This document shows, in pieces, positions 13,524-22,800 of a stretch of 23,162 nt of DNA. This DNA is from Clostridia bacterium (lineage in GTDB: Bacteria > Aerophobota > Aerophobia > Aerophobales > AE-B3A). Both the position numbers and the translations under genes were made by a program. The stretch is from the NCBI GenBank assembly GCA_030610745.1, contig JAUWRC010000010.1:1-23162 (forward strand), given 5' to 3'. How positions within the stretch are numbered: position 1 is the stretch's first letter; the number at the start of each line of letters is the position of its first letter. Below the pieces are notes generated by a model. That model was not told the origin of the DNA. It was given only the letters and a program-made list of their open reading frames with translations, and did no database searches.

Positions 13524-13832
13524 ATGATTTATTTAATTAAGACAGTAAATTATCAATCCTATTTTTGGCAAGCAGATGTTAAAGAAAAAGATGGAAAAGT
13601 GGTTCTCTGGCGTAGATGGGGAAGAGTAGGTTCGTGGGGACAGAAAATAGAAAAGGAATATCCGGGTAGAAAACAAGCTCAAGATAAACTAAGAAAACTT
13701 GAAGAGGAAAAGATTAATAAAGGATATGAAGATGCTCAATCTATTTTTATGGATTTAGCAGATAGTCCTTTTTCTCCCTGGGTCGATCAAGAGTATTTGG
13801 AAAGAAGGATGAAAGAAATAAGACGAGGATAG
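13524..13832 (+). CDS. stand-alone WGR-domain protein, copy 2
   Basis: 102 aa, tandem paralogue of the previous gene, roughly 40-50% identical by eye. It starts MIYLIKTVNYQSYFW and has the canonical LWRRWGRVGSWGQ, followed by YPGRKQAQDKLRKLEEEK. The C-terminal helix (YLERRMKEIRRG) is basic, while copy 1's tail is mixed, so the two may differ in DNA affinity or partner. AAAGGA lies about 9 bases before ATG. A strong terminator follows 14 bp after the stop, closing the ssb-WGR-WGR unit. Confidence 0.75.
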   Translation: MIYLIKTVNYQSYFWQADVKEKDGKVVLWRRWGRVGSWGQKIEKEYPGRKQAQDKLRKLEEEKINKGYEDAQSIFMDLADSPFSPWVDQEYLERRMKEIRRG

Positions 13833-13845
13833 AATTAAAGCTCTG

Positions 13846-13875
13846 GCAGGAGGCTTAAATCCTGCCTTTTATTTT
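13846..13875 (+). terminator. terminator of the ssb-WGR-WGR unit
   Basis: GGCAGGA (13846-13852) and TCCTGCC (13861-13867) with an 8-base loop, followed by TTTTATTTTT. Confidence 0.85.
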
Positions 13876-13877
13876 TC

Positions 13878-14168
13878 TCGATGTTTTTGCTTATATTTTT
13901 TTAGTCCCTCCCTTATTATGTTAATTTTGAACCAATAGATAGGCGCTAGAGGCTTTGAAAATCAAGAAAGGTAATTTTATATATCTTGGCTTGAAAAATT
14001 CAAATTTGGGGCTTCTAGGGAGTTATAAGAGGAAAATGAAGAGGGTTGACTTTTCTTTCTTCTTTAGAGGCCGTAGATTAGCTTAAGATAGGTACTAAAA
14101 GGTGAGATTTTAAGATGCATCTCTCTAATGTAGGATTATGCAGGATTAGAGAGACTTTTATAGGGAGA
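13878..14168. other. non-coding spacer with a hairpin
   Basis: No credible ORF. It contains CTCTCTAAT/ATTAGAGAG (14121-14129/14145-14153), a perfect 9-bp stem whose loop carries two imperfect GGATTA copies. Partial repeats GGCTTTGAAAA and GGCTTGAAAAA lie near 13950 and 13990. Confidence 0.45.
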
Positions 14169-14224
14169 TTGACACTTAAAAATAAAGTGATAATATGGTA
14201 ATAACCATAACAAACTGGTAATAA
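14169..14224 (+). promoter_or_regulatory. strong promoter with operator-like repeats for the RHH gene
   Basis: TTGACA (14169-14174), a 16-bp spacer and TAATAT (14191-14196) make a near-consensus promoter. TGGTAATAA occurs at 14196-14204 and again at 14216-14224, 20 bp apart, directly over and after the -10. The first lies in ATGGT-AATA-ACCAT, an inverted repeat. This layout fits autorepression by the ribbon-helix-helix protein encoded next; the link is inferred. Confidence 0.7.
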
Positions 14225-14237
14225 ACGAAAAATAAAA

Positions 14238-14447
14238 ATGAGAATTAACTCTTCAGACGGAAAAATTAAAAAAACCTATCATATTGAAGGTTATCAAGCA
14301 GAGGCTTTAAAGATACTTTCTGCAAAAACAAGAATCAAACAAGTTGATTTTATTCGAGAGGCTGTTGATGATTTAATTTTAAAATATCACCAAAAATTAC
14401 CTAAGAATTTAACCAAGAATGTGAAAGAGAGACTTTATAAAGAGTAA
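14238..14447 (+). CDS. ribbon-helix-helix (CopG/Arc-like) regulator
   Basis: 69-aa DNA-binding protein. Residues about 9-16 form the beta ribbon (IKKTYHIE), followed by two helices, AEALKILSAKTRIK and VDFIREAVDDLILKY, the standard RHH layout. The basic tail (KNLTKNVKERLYKE) is extra. It probably represses its own promoter at the TGGTAATAA repeats just upstream and may control copy number or a neighbour. No good SD precedes ATG 14238. No toxin-like partner is obvious: the next gene encodes a longer membrane-anchored protein. Confidence 0.75.
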   Translation: MRINSSDGKIKKTYHIEGYQAEALKILSAKTRIKQVDFIREAVDDLILKYHQKLPKNLTKNVKERLYKE

Positions 14448-14509
14448 ATTTTTAAGCTTCTGTTGGTCGAGCAGAAGTATATATCTAAGTTAACTTTAGA
14501 AATACAAAT

Positions 14510-15196
14510 ATGGTATTGACCAAAAGATATTGGATTTTAGTTGGTTTGATAGTTGTCTTTCTAGGAGGAACTTTGATTTATTTTGGTTGGACCAAACAGA
14601 AACCTGAATCAGTTAAATCGCAGCTAGAGCAACCTAAACGGGAAGTAATAAGGCAAATAATGATTCCTTCTTCGTTAGATTCCGAGAATGTTATAGTTGA
14701 CTTTGCTCGTTACATACGTGTTTTTGGAGATATGGTAACTCGGGAAGATTCTTTTTGGGCTGACTCTTTTGGAATTGTCTATCCAAGCGAAGGGTTTGTT
14801 GAAGGAAGTATTACCCCATGGCAGGGAAAAGGAAATTATTACGTTAAAAAAGACGGAACAAAAATACAAGGACCTCATGATCCGTTGAGTTTTATCGTAG
14901 CTTTTGCAGTACTTAAGTACGAAAATCCTAAATTTGCTCAAGAGGACTACAATAGAATAAGCATTAAGCAAGAGTTTAGAGACTTTACCTTAAAGGATGT
15001 TAAATTAAAAACTAAGGTTGGATTAACGCCGGCATTCGAAAAACTGATTAAGGAGAATTCTTGGACAAAGCTTAAATCAGAGCAATGCCAGCAATATCTT
15101 CTTCACTCTAATAACTTCATTATTTATACATACGGTCTGAAAGAAGCAGTTGAGGATGCTATGATTAGAGTTATTGACCAATATAGGGTGGAATAA
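14510..15196 (+). CDS. hypothetical membrane-anchored protein
   Basis: 228 aa. A single N-terminal membrane helix (YWILVGLIVVFLGGTLIYFG, about residues 7-26) is followed by a short K/Q/E-rich linker and a soluble domain of about 180 residues facing outward. That domain holds aromatic and acidic stretches such as FGDMVTREDSFWADSFGIVY and ITPWQGKGNYYVKKDGTK. I recognise no family. It could be an element-encoded entry-exclusion or envelope protein, but there is no direct evidence. SD is weak. A small hairpin CTTCTG/CAGAAG (14457-14477) lies between it and the RHH gene, whose strong promoter probably transcribes both. A terminator follows. Confidence 0.6.
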   Translation: MVLTKRYWILVGLIVVFLGGTLIYFGWTKQKPESVKSQLEQPKREVIRQIMIPSSLDSENVIVDFARYIRVFGDMVTREDSFWADSFGIVYPSEGFVEGSITPWQGKGNYYVKKDGTKIQGPHDPLSFIVAFAVLKYENPKFAQEDYNRISIKQEFRDFTLKDVKLKTKVGLTPAFEKLIKENSWTKLKSEQCQQYLLHSNNFIIYTYGLKEAVEDAMIRVIDQYRVE

Positions 15197-15246
15197 AGAG
15201 GAAGAATATTCAAGCAAAACCAAATTATTAATCTAACCACAGGATG

Positions 15247-15274
15247 AAAACGGGAGTAATTATCTCCCGTTTTT
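15247..15274 (+). terminator. rho-independent terminator
   Basis: AAAACGGGAG (15247-15256) and CTCCCGTTTT (15264-15273), a perfect 10-bp stem with a 7-base loop and a T run on its 3' side. It separates the RHH unit from the secreted-protein unit and may work in both directions. Confidence 0.85.
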
Positions 15275-15337
15275 AGATCTCTTATCTAAAGTAATCCAGA
15301 TTTTGTAGTATTCAGATATATAGAAAGGAGCTGACCG

Positions 15338-18300
15338 ATGGTCAAACGTATTTTATCTTCTATTGTTAGCCAATCTTTTTACGGAAGGAGTAAGTATAAG
15401 TTTTGGGAATTATTGGTAGCTAGTTTAATACTAAGTTTTAGTATCCTAAGTGCAACTCTCCTCTTTACCATTATTAATCCAACCGAAGCTCTTTCAGCAA
15501 CTATCTATTTGCCAGATAACTATTCAACTATTCAAGCAGCAGTAAATGCTGCAAATCCCGGTGATACTATAATCGTTAGAGACGGAACTTATACTGAAAA
15601 TGTAAAAGTAGATAAGAACAATCTCACTATACGATCAGAGGATGGAGCTGAGGCAACAATTGTTCAAGCAGCAAATTCAGAGGATCATGTATTTGAAGTA
15701 ACTGCAGATTATGTAGAGATAAATGAATTTACAGCGAGAGATGCGATGGCAACGAACAAGGCTGGAATATATCTCAACAAGGCAAATCACTGCAATATTT
15801 CAAATAACATTATATCGAATAATAACTATTATGGCGTTTTATTAGAGTATTCGGACAATAATATATTAGCGAATAATACTGCCAACATGAACATTGGACT
15901 TGGAATTTCTCTCTCTTACTCCAATAATAACAGCCTTATTAGCAATACAGCTAATTTTAACAAGTACTCTGGAATTGACCTTTACTATTCTCATACCAAC
16001 AGTCTCGTTGAGAATACCGCTAATTCAAACAAGACAGGCTGGGCTGGAATCTCTCTTGCCTATTCTAGCGAGAATACCCTTACTGGGAATATTACCTTGA
16101 GCAATAATGGCTCTGGAATCCGTCTTGATTCTTTCTGCAGCTACAATACCATAACAGGGAATACCACTAATTCGAACGATGACCACGGAATTCTTCTCAT
16201 TACCTATTTTGGTTATTTGCGTGGCTACAATATCCTCACTAATAACACTGCTGATTCAAATGGATATTCCGGAATTACTATCTCTTATTATGGCGACAAC
16301 ACCCTCACTAACAATGTTGTGTCGAATAACCCACGGGGGATCCGTCTCTCCAGTTCCAGCGATAACAAAATCTATCTCAACAATTTCATAAATAACAGCG
16401 TTAATGTTTATTCTGAAGATTTAACTAACACCTGGCACTCTCCAGAAAAAATAACCTACGTTTATAATAAGGCTACTTACACAAATTACCTCGGCAACTA
16501 TTGGAGCGATTACACTGGAAGCGATGCAGATGGAGATGGAATTGGTGATACTTCTTACAACATAGATTCAGACAAAGACGACTACCCCTTAATGAAGCCC
16601 TTTGAGAATTACCCACCAACGCCCACTGAAGACAATCCTCCCACTGTAGAAATAATCAGCCTTTCCGATGGTGAGACAGTCTCAGGAACCGTTAGATTTT
16701 CAGCACATGCTAGCGATGATTATGGCGTAGAGAAGTTCGAGCTTTACATAGACGATGAACTGAAGCGCACTGACAACTATTCTCCTGCTGTTTCTGGAAC
16801 TACCTTGAACTGGGATTGTGACACTACCCCAGGCTCTATTCATTACATTCCTAATGGCAGCCATACCTTCAAGGCAAAGGCCTACGATACTGCTGGCCAG
16901 ACTAGCGTAGACACCATTTCATTCATAGTTAACAACATTGGCACAATAACTATCCAGGGAAAGGCAACTCTAGAAAGAGCAACGAACCATAGTGGAATAG
17001 CTATTGAAGTTTGGCTCTATGAAGGAGGAAATCCTGTTGCTGTTGGCAACACAACAACCACAACTAATGGTTCTTATAGTATAAACAGTGTTCCCCCTCT
17101 TCCTTCTGACAGCAATTCATACTATGGAGTTGGGGCCTCGAAAGATGGATATGCCTGGGACTGGCGGACTAGCTCCTCACAAGTTCCTCCAGGAAATACG
17201 GTAGTAATTCCTGACATGATTCTACATACTCAAAAATGGGTTAGCTTTAATTGGGTCTATCAGCCAGATGGAACAACTAATTTATCATCTAGTAGTCTAT
17301 TATCTAGTGGATCGGCAGTTTTATACTCACGGGTTACGGGACCCGGAGGAGACTCCTTCTGCTCTTTCATTTTTTCTACCAATACTGTGGTAGGAGAAGG
17401 ACAGGGAGATGATATAACTTTTTACGATGAGAAACTATTCCCCTACACTTTTTTTATGCCTTGGGCAGATTCAGGAGGAATCCATGATATGGGTGCGGTA
17501 TCTTTAGAAAGCATAATCCAAGCTCCTGATGTTTCCAATGGAGTTGGGCCAGGTAAATTCTACGATAAGGATACAGACGTTATCGTTGGACATACCTATT
17601 GCATCGTGACTAAAGACGGAGTTCATTATGCTAAAATTTATGTTACCAATATGGGTAGTGCAGAAGCTCTTCTACCAACTGGATCAATTTCAGGAACAAT
17701 ATTCTATGTTGGAGCACAAGAAAATGGGACTATCTATGTATCAGCACGTGAACGTCCCGATTTTTATGGATGTCTTCCTGTAGCCGAGACAAGTATAGAT
17801 AATCCAGGTTCTTACTCAATAACTGGTCTACCAGAAGGTACTTATTATATTCTGGTTAGTACCGCCAAAAGTGATATTTTAGGTGTATACGGTCCTCCAC
17901 ATGACCCAACTCCGATAACTGTTAAAGCGGGAGAAAATACTCCTAATATAGATATAACCCTCAGAGACATTGGCTGGATATCTGGTACTCTATATTACAC
18001 TGGCACGCAAACAGGTTCATTTTGGATAGGAATATCCCCAGACCCTTCTTTCTCACGCTTAGTAAGGCGTATAGAGACATCAGCGGACTTAACGGGTGGT
18101 ACTTATCATGTCTCGTTTCCATCTGTACTCGCCTGGTATGTCTGTGCTTTTAGGGATTCTAATGGAAATGGAAAGTATGATAGCGCCGAACCATTTGGAA
18201 TGTATGGAGCCCCTGATCCGGTAACAGCAGAGCCTGGTGCTGATACACCTAATATAGATATTACATTAGTGGATCCCTCAGCAGAGCTAACTTTATTAGA

Positions 18301-21300
18301 AAAATATGCACCTGTCTTATATTTACATGACGACGAGGAATACTGGCCTTGGGGAATTTACAGCATGCTAAATAAAGCTGACTTATGGGAAGAAAATAAG
18401 AAAAAAGTTATGGATTCACCTACTCCTACAAAATTAAAAAGCAAGGATTATAACGATAAGAAATATTACTTAAACTTGACAGAATTTTCTCCTTATCCTG
18501 ACATACCTACTTATAACGAATGGGATGACTATACACCACTCGTTTATGGGAGAAAGTACGAGTCCTCTAACTATATTGTTTTACAGTATTGGTTTTTCTA
18601 TCCTTTTGATGATTGGACAATAAACAATCATGAAGGTGATTGGGAAATGGCACAGGTTGTTCTCGATAAAGCTGAAAAGCCAAAAAAATTATGCCTCGCA
18701 TGGCACCATGATGGGAACTGGTGCTTCTGGGGCGATGCTCAAGAAATCGAAGAAACACACCATGCTAAGATCTTCATTGCATTAGGAGGTCATGGATGTT
18801 GGGCTAACAATGGCGAGAATGGCAATCATAAGCTGGGTCTGGAAAATGCCCTTCTTTCTGATGAAACTTCGGAAAATGGAAAAGTTCTGTATCCTCAAAG
18901 TATAGATCCTTCATTAATAAAAGGGAAAAAAGATAAAGACAAAATATTATATGCACTTGAACCTATAAATACCGAAACAATCTGGGTGGATTGGCTCGGA
19001 AAATGGGGAGAGAAATACAAAGGTCTTCCCGATTGGATAGGATGGAACGGGCCAGATAGCCCCGTAAACATCTCCTATCACAAAAAATGGCCTAAGAGGT
19101 GGGAAGATCCTATATGCTGGTGTGACAAGCTAAAGGAAGGCGAAACTCCATCTCTTCCTCATTATATTGGCTACGCTCAATCCACTACTCCCGTATTAGG
19201 AGTGTCACTGCATGCTTATGACGACGAATATGGCCTTCATGTAGGATACACGGAAACCGGTGAAATAGAAGCAACTATAGAAGGAACTTATATCTATACC
19301 CCCTCTACATATAGTGCCGATGGAAAAGAATGGATGTGGATTGATACTTCAAGAAATCTCCGTTTTGAAATAAAGGCTCAATCCAGTGCTTCTCAGTCAT
19401 CGCATGCTAAAGGAGGGAGTAGAGAGACATCTACTTTTTCATTCACCACGTATCAAGCACAGAGCGAAGGGAAATTTAATTTCGTCTTTAACAAATATCT
19501 TGCAGAAGAAAATCAAGAAACTACTGTAACATATCAAGATGTTCCATTTGCCGAAAATACTGTCGCTACAGTAGATGTGAGCCCAGAAAATCCTGGGTTT
19601 ATCATGGAAATAGACCTAGATGGTGATGGGGTTGTAGATGAAACTAAAGAGCCAGATATCATTGAAGGAGTTCCGACTACAGGGTCAATCTCAGGCACTA
19701 TATCTTATACTGGAGCTCAAACTGGAGATATATATATATCAGCATTTGATCAGTTTCCTTTCACAGGTCCCCCTGTAGCTGATACAAGTATATCTACCCC
19801 GGGTCCTTACTCAATAACTGATTTACCAGAGAGTACCTATTATGTACTTGCCCAAGTACTTATATCCGGAGGAGACGCACCTCCTTTCGGTGTATTTGGT
19901 CCTCCACATGGTCCTCCAAATCCGGTAAATGTCATAGCGGGGGAGGATACTCCTAATATAGATATAACTCTCAGAGACCCCGGTTCAATCTCAGGCACCT
20001 TATCCTATGCTGGAACACAAACTGGAACAATTTACCTTGGGGCATCTCTAGATCCTTCTCTCACAGCAATAGCATGGCTTATAATACCTGAACTCGGTCC
20101 TTATTCTGTAGACTTTCCATCGGCCCTCACTTGGTACATCTTTGCCTTTATAGATTCCAATGGAAATGGGGAGCATGATAACACCGAAGCATTTGGTAAG
20201 CATGGTGCTCCTGACCCGGTAACGGTAGAGCCTGGTGTTGATACTCCAAATATAGACATCACCCTAGTAGATCCTACAGCACCACCCACTGGCACTATTG
20301 TGATCAATGCTGGTGCCAAATACACCAGATCCAAAAATGTTACTTTAACTTTAGACGCTGAAAATGCTGTTGAAATGTGCTTTAGCAACGATAATCCTAC
20401 ATGGAGTGCGTGGGAAGCATACACAACAACAAAATCTTGGGCTTTAAGTTCTGGTGACGGACAAAAAACAGTTTATGTGAAATTTAAAGATGCTAGTGGT
20501 GTTGAGTCGGACACCTATTCCGACACCATCATCCTAGATACCACTGCACCTACTGGTTCTATTTCAATCAACAAAGGTGCAGCTTATACTAACTCTAGAT
20601 CTGTAAGCCTCACTTTAAGTGCTATTGGTGCTGCCACGATGTGCTTTAGCAACGATAATTCCTCCTGGAGTATTTGGGAGAATCATGCTACTTCTAAATC
20701 TTGGACCCTAGTTTCTGGTGATGGAACAAAGAGAGTCTATGTAAGGTTTATGGATAATGCTGGAAACGTTTCAGAGACCTACTCAGACACCATCATCTTA
20801 GATACAACTCCACCTAATGTAGCTATCACCTCTCCAAAGGCTAATACTTATGTGGGAGGAACTTTAGATATAATCGGAACAGCCACTGATACTCACTTTA
20901 GAGGATATAAACTCTATTATGGGCAAGGGGAAAGTCCTTCAAGCTGGAATCTAATTAAAGAGTCAGATTCATCTGTTGATAATAGTACTTTAGGCAGCTG
21001 GGATACAACTAAGGTTACTGATGGTACCTACACCCTAAAACTCTGGGCAGATGATAGGGCAAATAATTCAGCAGAGACTAAAGTTAAGATATTCATAGAT
21101 AATACTCCTCCAGAAATTGAAAATTTAGGATTAGATCAGGAAAATTTCATCCCAGGAGACTATGCTTCTTCAACTCCTACTATTCTTGCTACTTTGACAG
21201 ATACAGGCTCTGGCGTAGATGAGACAACTATTGACCTGCGAATCAAGCCAGCAGAAGGTGATGAGATTGTAGTTCCTGCTTCTTCTGTTTCCTTTAATTC

Positions 21301-21727
21301 TGAAACTGGTGAGATGTCTTATACAGTGACTGAATCCTTAGCTGATTCAGAATATATAGTGAGTATAAATGTAAAAGACAAAGTTGGAAATAGTGCTGAG
21401 GAGAAGACAACTGAGTTTGTTATAGAATCAGAATTAACGATAGAGAAAGTACTTAACTATCCTAACCCTTTCTCTTCAGGTACTAAGTTTACCTATCACT
21501 TAACCAGAGATGTGGATGAGGTAACTATCAAGGTTTATACTGTAGCCGGTGAACTCGTTAAGACTATTGACTTTGCCTCTTCTCATGTGGGATATAACGA
21601 AGAAGAATGGGATGGGATTAACGACTATGGAGAAGAACTAGCTAATGGAACTTATGTCTATAAGATTACAGTAAAATTTGGGGACGAAAAGGTAAGTAAG
21701 GTTCAGATGTTAACTGTTTTGAAGTAA
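15338..21727 (+). CDS. giant modular secreted surface protein (beta-helix, VPS62-like, Ig, FlgD-Ig C-terminus)
   Basis: 2129 aa with a long N-terminal signal/membrane segment (residues about 22-50). Modules in order: NosD-like right-handed beta-helix, about 57-420, with many NNxxxN ladder repeats and ending YLGNYWSDYTGSDADGDGIG; an Ig-like domain, about 434-530; a carboxypeptidase-regulatory-like domain, about 535-632; an unassigned stretch, 633-780; repeat block 1, 782-980; a VPS62-like domain, about 985-1275 (YAPVLYLHDDEEYWPWG, QYWFFYPFDDW, NHEGDWE at 1097-1103, GGHGCW); repeat block 2, about 1449-1646; four Ig-like domains, about 1652-2030; and a FlgD-type Ig domain, 2033-2129 (YPNPFSSGTKF, GTYVYKITV). 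A good SD (GAAAGGAG) precedes ATG. The C-terminal module is often a sorting tail in lineages with PorV-like proteins, which fits the next gene. Carbohydrate binding or adhesion is plausible; no catalytic site is proven. Confidence 0.8.
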   Translation: MVKRILSSIVSQSFYGRSKYKFWELLVASLILSFSILSATLLFTIINPTEALSATIYLPDNYSTIQAAVNAANPGDTIIVRDGTYTENVKVDKNNLTIRSEDGAEATIVQAANSEDHVFEVTADYVEINEFTARDAMATNKAGIYLNKANHCNISNNIISNNNYYGVLLEYSDNNILANNTANMNIGLGISLSYSNNNSLISNTANFNKYSGIDLYYSHTNSLVENTANSNKTGWAGISLAYSSENTLTGNITLSNNGSGIRLDSFCSYNTITGNTTNSNDDHGILLITYFGYLRGYNILTNNTADSNGYSGITISYYGDNTLTNNVVSNNPRGIRLSSSSDNKIYLNNFINNSVNVYSEDLTNTWHSPEKITYVYNKATYTNYLGNYWSDYTGSDADGDGIGDTSYNIDSDKDDYPLMKPFENYPPTPTEDNPPTVEIISLSDGETVSGTVRFSAHASDDYGVEKFELYIDDELKRTDNYSPAVSGTTLNWDCDTTPGSIHYIPNGSHTFKAKAYDTAGQTSVDTISFIVNNIGTITIQGKATLERATNHSGIAIEVWLYEGGNPVAVGNTTTTTNGSYSINSVPPLPSDSNSYYGVGASKDGYAWDWRTSSSQVPPGNTVVIPDMILHTQKWVSFNWVYQPDGTTNLSSSSLLSSGSAVLYSRVTGPGGDSFCSFIFSTNTVVGEGQGDDITFYDEKLFPYTFFMPWADSGGIHDMGAVSLESIIQAPDVSNGVGPGKFYDKDTDVIVGHTYCIVTKDGVHYAKIYVTNMGSAEALLPTGSISGTIFYVGAQENGTIYVSARERPDFYGCLPVAETSIDNPGSYSITGLPEGTYYILVSTAKSDILGVYGPPHDPTPITVKAGENTPNIDITLRDIGWISGTLYYTGTQTGSFWIGISPDPSFSRLVRRIETSADLTGGTYHVSFPSVLAWYVCAFRDSNGNGKYDSAEPFGMYGAPDPVTAEPGADTPNIDITLVDPSAELTLLEKYAPVLYLHDDEEYWPWGIYSMLNKADLWEENKKKVMDSPTPTKLKSKDYNDKKYYLNLTEFSPYPDIPTYNEWDDYTPLVYGRKYESSNYIVLQYWFFYPFDDWTINNHEGDWEMAQVVLDKAEKPKKLCLAWHHDGNWCFWGDAQEIEETHHAKIFIALGGHGCWANNGENGNHKLGLENALLSDETSENGKVLYPQSIDPSLIKGKKDKDKILYALEPINTETIWVDWLGKWGEKYKGLPDWIGWNGPDSPVNISYHKKWPKRWEDPICWCDKLKEGETPSLPHYIGYAQSTTPVLGVSLHAYDDEYGLHVGYTETGEIEATIEGTYIYTPSTYSADGKEWMWIDTSRNLRFEIKAQSSASQSSHAKGGSRETSTFSFTTYQAQSEGKFNFVFNKYLAEENQETTVTYQDVPFAENTVATVDVSPENPGFIMEIDLDGDGVVDETKEPDIIEGVPTTGSISGTISYTGAQTGDIYISAFDQFPFTGPPVADTSISTPGPYSITDLPESTYYVLAQVLISGGDAPPFGVFGPPHGPPNPVNVIAGEDTPNIDITLRDPGSISGTLSYAGTQTGTIYLGASLDPSLTAIAWLIIPELGPYSVDFPSALTWYIFAFIDSNGNGEHDNTEAFGKHGAPDPVTVEPGVDTPNIDITLVDPTAPPTGTIVINAGAKYTRSKNVTLTLDAENAVEMCFSNDNPTWSAWEAYTTTKSWALSSGDGQKTVYVKFKDASGVESDTYSDTIILDTTAPTGSISINKGAAYTNSRSVSLTLSAIGAATMCFSNDNSSWSIWENHATSKSWTLVSGDGTKRVYVRFMDNAGNVSETYSDTIILDTTPPNVAITSPKANTYVGGTLDIIGTATDTHFRGYKLYYGQGESPSSWNLIKESDSSVDNSTLGSWDTTKVTDGTYTLKLWADDRANNSAETKVKIFIDNTPPEIENLGLDQENFIPGDYASSTPTILATLTDTGSGVDETTIDLRIKPAEGDEIVVPASSVSFNSETGEMSYTVTESLADSEYIVSINVKDKVGNSAEEKTTEFVIESELTIEKVLNYPNPFSSGTKFTYHLTRDVDEVTIKVYTVAGELVKTIDFASSHVGYNEEEWDGINDYGEELANGTYVYKITVKFGDEKVSKVQMLTVLK
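17682..18275 (+). repeat. intragenic duplication, copy 1
   Basis: About 594 bp coding for paired GSISGT-type beta-sandwich repeats. It is clearly similar at DNA and protein level to 19682-20274. Shared landmarks include YGPPHDPTPI versus FGPPHGPPNPV and the end DTPNIDITLVDP. The block is itself made of two related halves, each ending NTPNIDITL or DTPNIDITL. Confidence 0.8.
19682..20274 (+). repeat. intragenic duplication, copy 2
   Basis: Second copy of the approximately 594-bp block. The two copies flank the VPS62-like domain, as if that domain had been inserted between duplicated linkers or the block duplicated around it. Confidence 0.8.
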
Positions 21728-21796
21728 TAAATCTGGCCTCATAAGCAAGAAGCTTATGATCCTGTTTAGTGATTTTAAGCAAAAAGGAGAAAGACG

Positions 21797-22696
21797 ATGC
21801 TAAAGAGAAAAATTAGTTTGGCTCTATTAGTAGTAATGGGAAGTTTTTTGATTCTGACTTCTTCTGCCTATGCCTCTGATGCTGGAGCCTTTTTAAGAAT
21901 TGGTGCAGGAGCAAGAGCACTAGCAATGGGGGGAGCCTTTACTGCTATAGCTGATGATGCCACCGCTGCCTATTGGAATCCCGCTGGACTTACTCAAATT
22001 GAAAAACAAGAAGTAAGTAGCATGTATACTAAACAATTCGAGTTAAATATTGGCTATAGCTTTTTAAATTACGCTGGAGTTTTTGGCGAAAAAAATGCCT
22101 TTGCCTTAAGTTGGATCCGCTTAAGTGCAGATAACATCCCCAAAACAGGCTTGGATGAAAATGGAAGACCAATAATCATTGATTACTTTAGAGAGGAGGA
22201 CAACGCAGTGTTTCTTTCCGCTGCCAGAAGGTTGAAAGAGAATATCTCCTTAGGGATAAGCATAAAGACAATTTCTGGAAGAATAGAAGAGGTTAATGCT
22301 TCTGGTTTCGGGATAGATTTAGGAATACTATTTAATTTAGGGAACAAACCATTGAAAGTAGGACTGGTGATTAAGAATATCGGAGCAGATTTAAAATGGG
22401 ACACAGGACATAGCGATACTTTACCTCTTACAACCACACTGGGAATGGCTTATAAAACCATTAATAAGAAAGTTACTGTTGCCATGGACATAGAAAAAAG
22501 AACGAATCGACCCCTGAAGCTTCGTGGAGGGGCGGAATTATGGCTATCTAGAGATATAGCCATAAGAGTAGGCATGAATGGAGAAAATCTCACTGCAGGA
22601 GCAGGCCTGAGAATAGGAAAGCTCAGCCTTGACTATGCCTATATGTCCCATGATTTAGGTAATAGCCACCGTATCTCCCTTGGAGCAAAACTATAA
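21797..22696 (+). CDS. PorV/PorQ-like outer-membrane beta-barrel protein
   Basis: 299 aa with a clear signal peptide (residues 1-26, ending SSAYA). The mature N-terminus carries the family signature FLRIGAGARALAMGGAFTAI followed by DDATAAYWNPAGL. The rest alternates beta strands and ends with a C-terminal strand HRISLGAKL suited to barrel insertion. PorV acts in type IX secretion and cargo hand-over in Bacteroidota; many uncultured phyla have related UPF0164-type proteins without a known complete system. It follows the giant FlgD-Ig-tailed protein by 69 bp, with a CATAAGC/GCTTATG hairpin between them but no T run, so co-transcription is likely. SD is AAGGAG. A degenerate relative lies at 11402-11692. 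Confidence 0.85.
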   Translation: MLKRKISLALLVVMGSFLILTSSAYASDAGAFLRIGAGARALAMGGAFTAIADDATAAYWNPAGLTQIEKQEVSSMYTKQFELNIGYSFLNYAGVFGEKNAFALSWIRLSADNIPKTGLDENGRPIIIDYFREEDNAVFLSAARRLKENISLGISIKTISGRIEEVNASGFGIDLGILFNLGNKPLKVGLVIKNIGADLKWDTGHSDTLPLTTTLGMAYKTINKKVTVAMDIEKRTNRPLKLRGGAELWLSRDIAIRVGMNGENLTAGAGLRIGKLSLDYAYMSHDLGNSHRISLGAKL

Positions 22697-22746
22697 GACT
22701 TACGAAATTTATCCTTGCCTCCTTGAAATTCTAGAAGCAAAAAGAG

Positions 22747-22784
22747 AAAAAAGGAAGGGGTTTTTACTCATCCCTTCCTTTTTT
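22747..22784 (+). terminator. rho-independent terminator after the PorV-like gene
   Basis: AAAAAAGGAAGGG (22747-22759) and CCCTTCCTTTTTT (22772-22784) with a 12-base loop. A/T flanks on both sides would allow bidirectional use. Confidence 0.9.
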
Positions 22785-22800
22785 ATTTGGTTTCCCAGAG

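Noticed and set aside
15504..16600. Denitrification role from the NosD-like region
   Set aside because: NosD-like similarity only reflects the beta-helix fold; no nos genes are nearby and the protein is a large multidomain surface protein.
20101..20424. 107-codon minus-strand ORF inside the giant surface protein
   Set aside because: It is antisense to duplicated Ig-type coding sequence; open only by codon bias.
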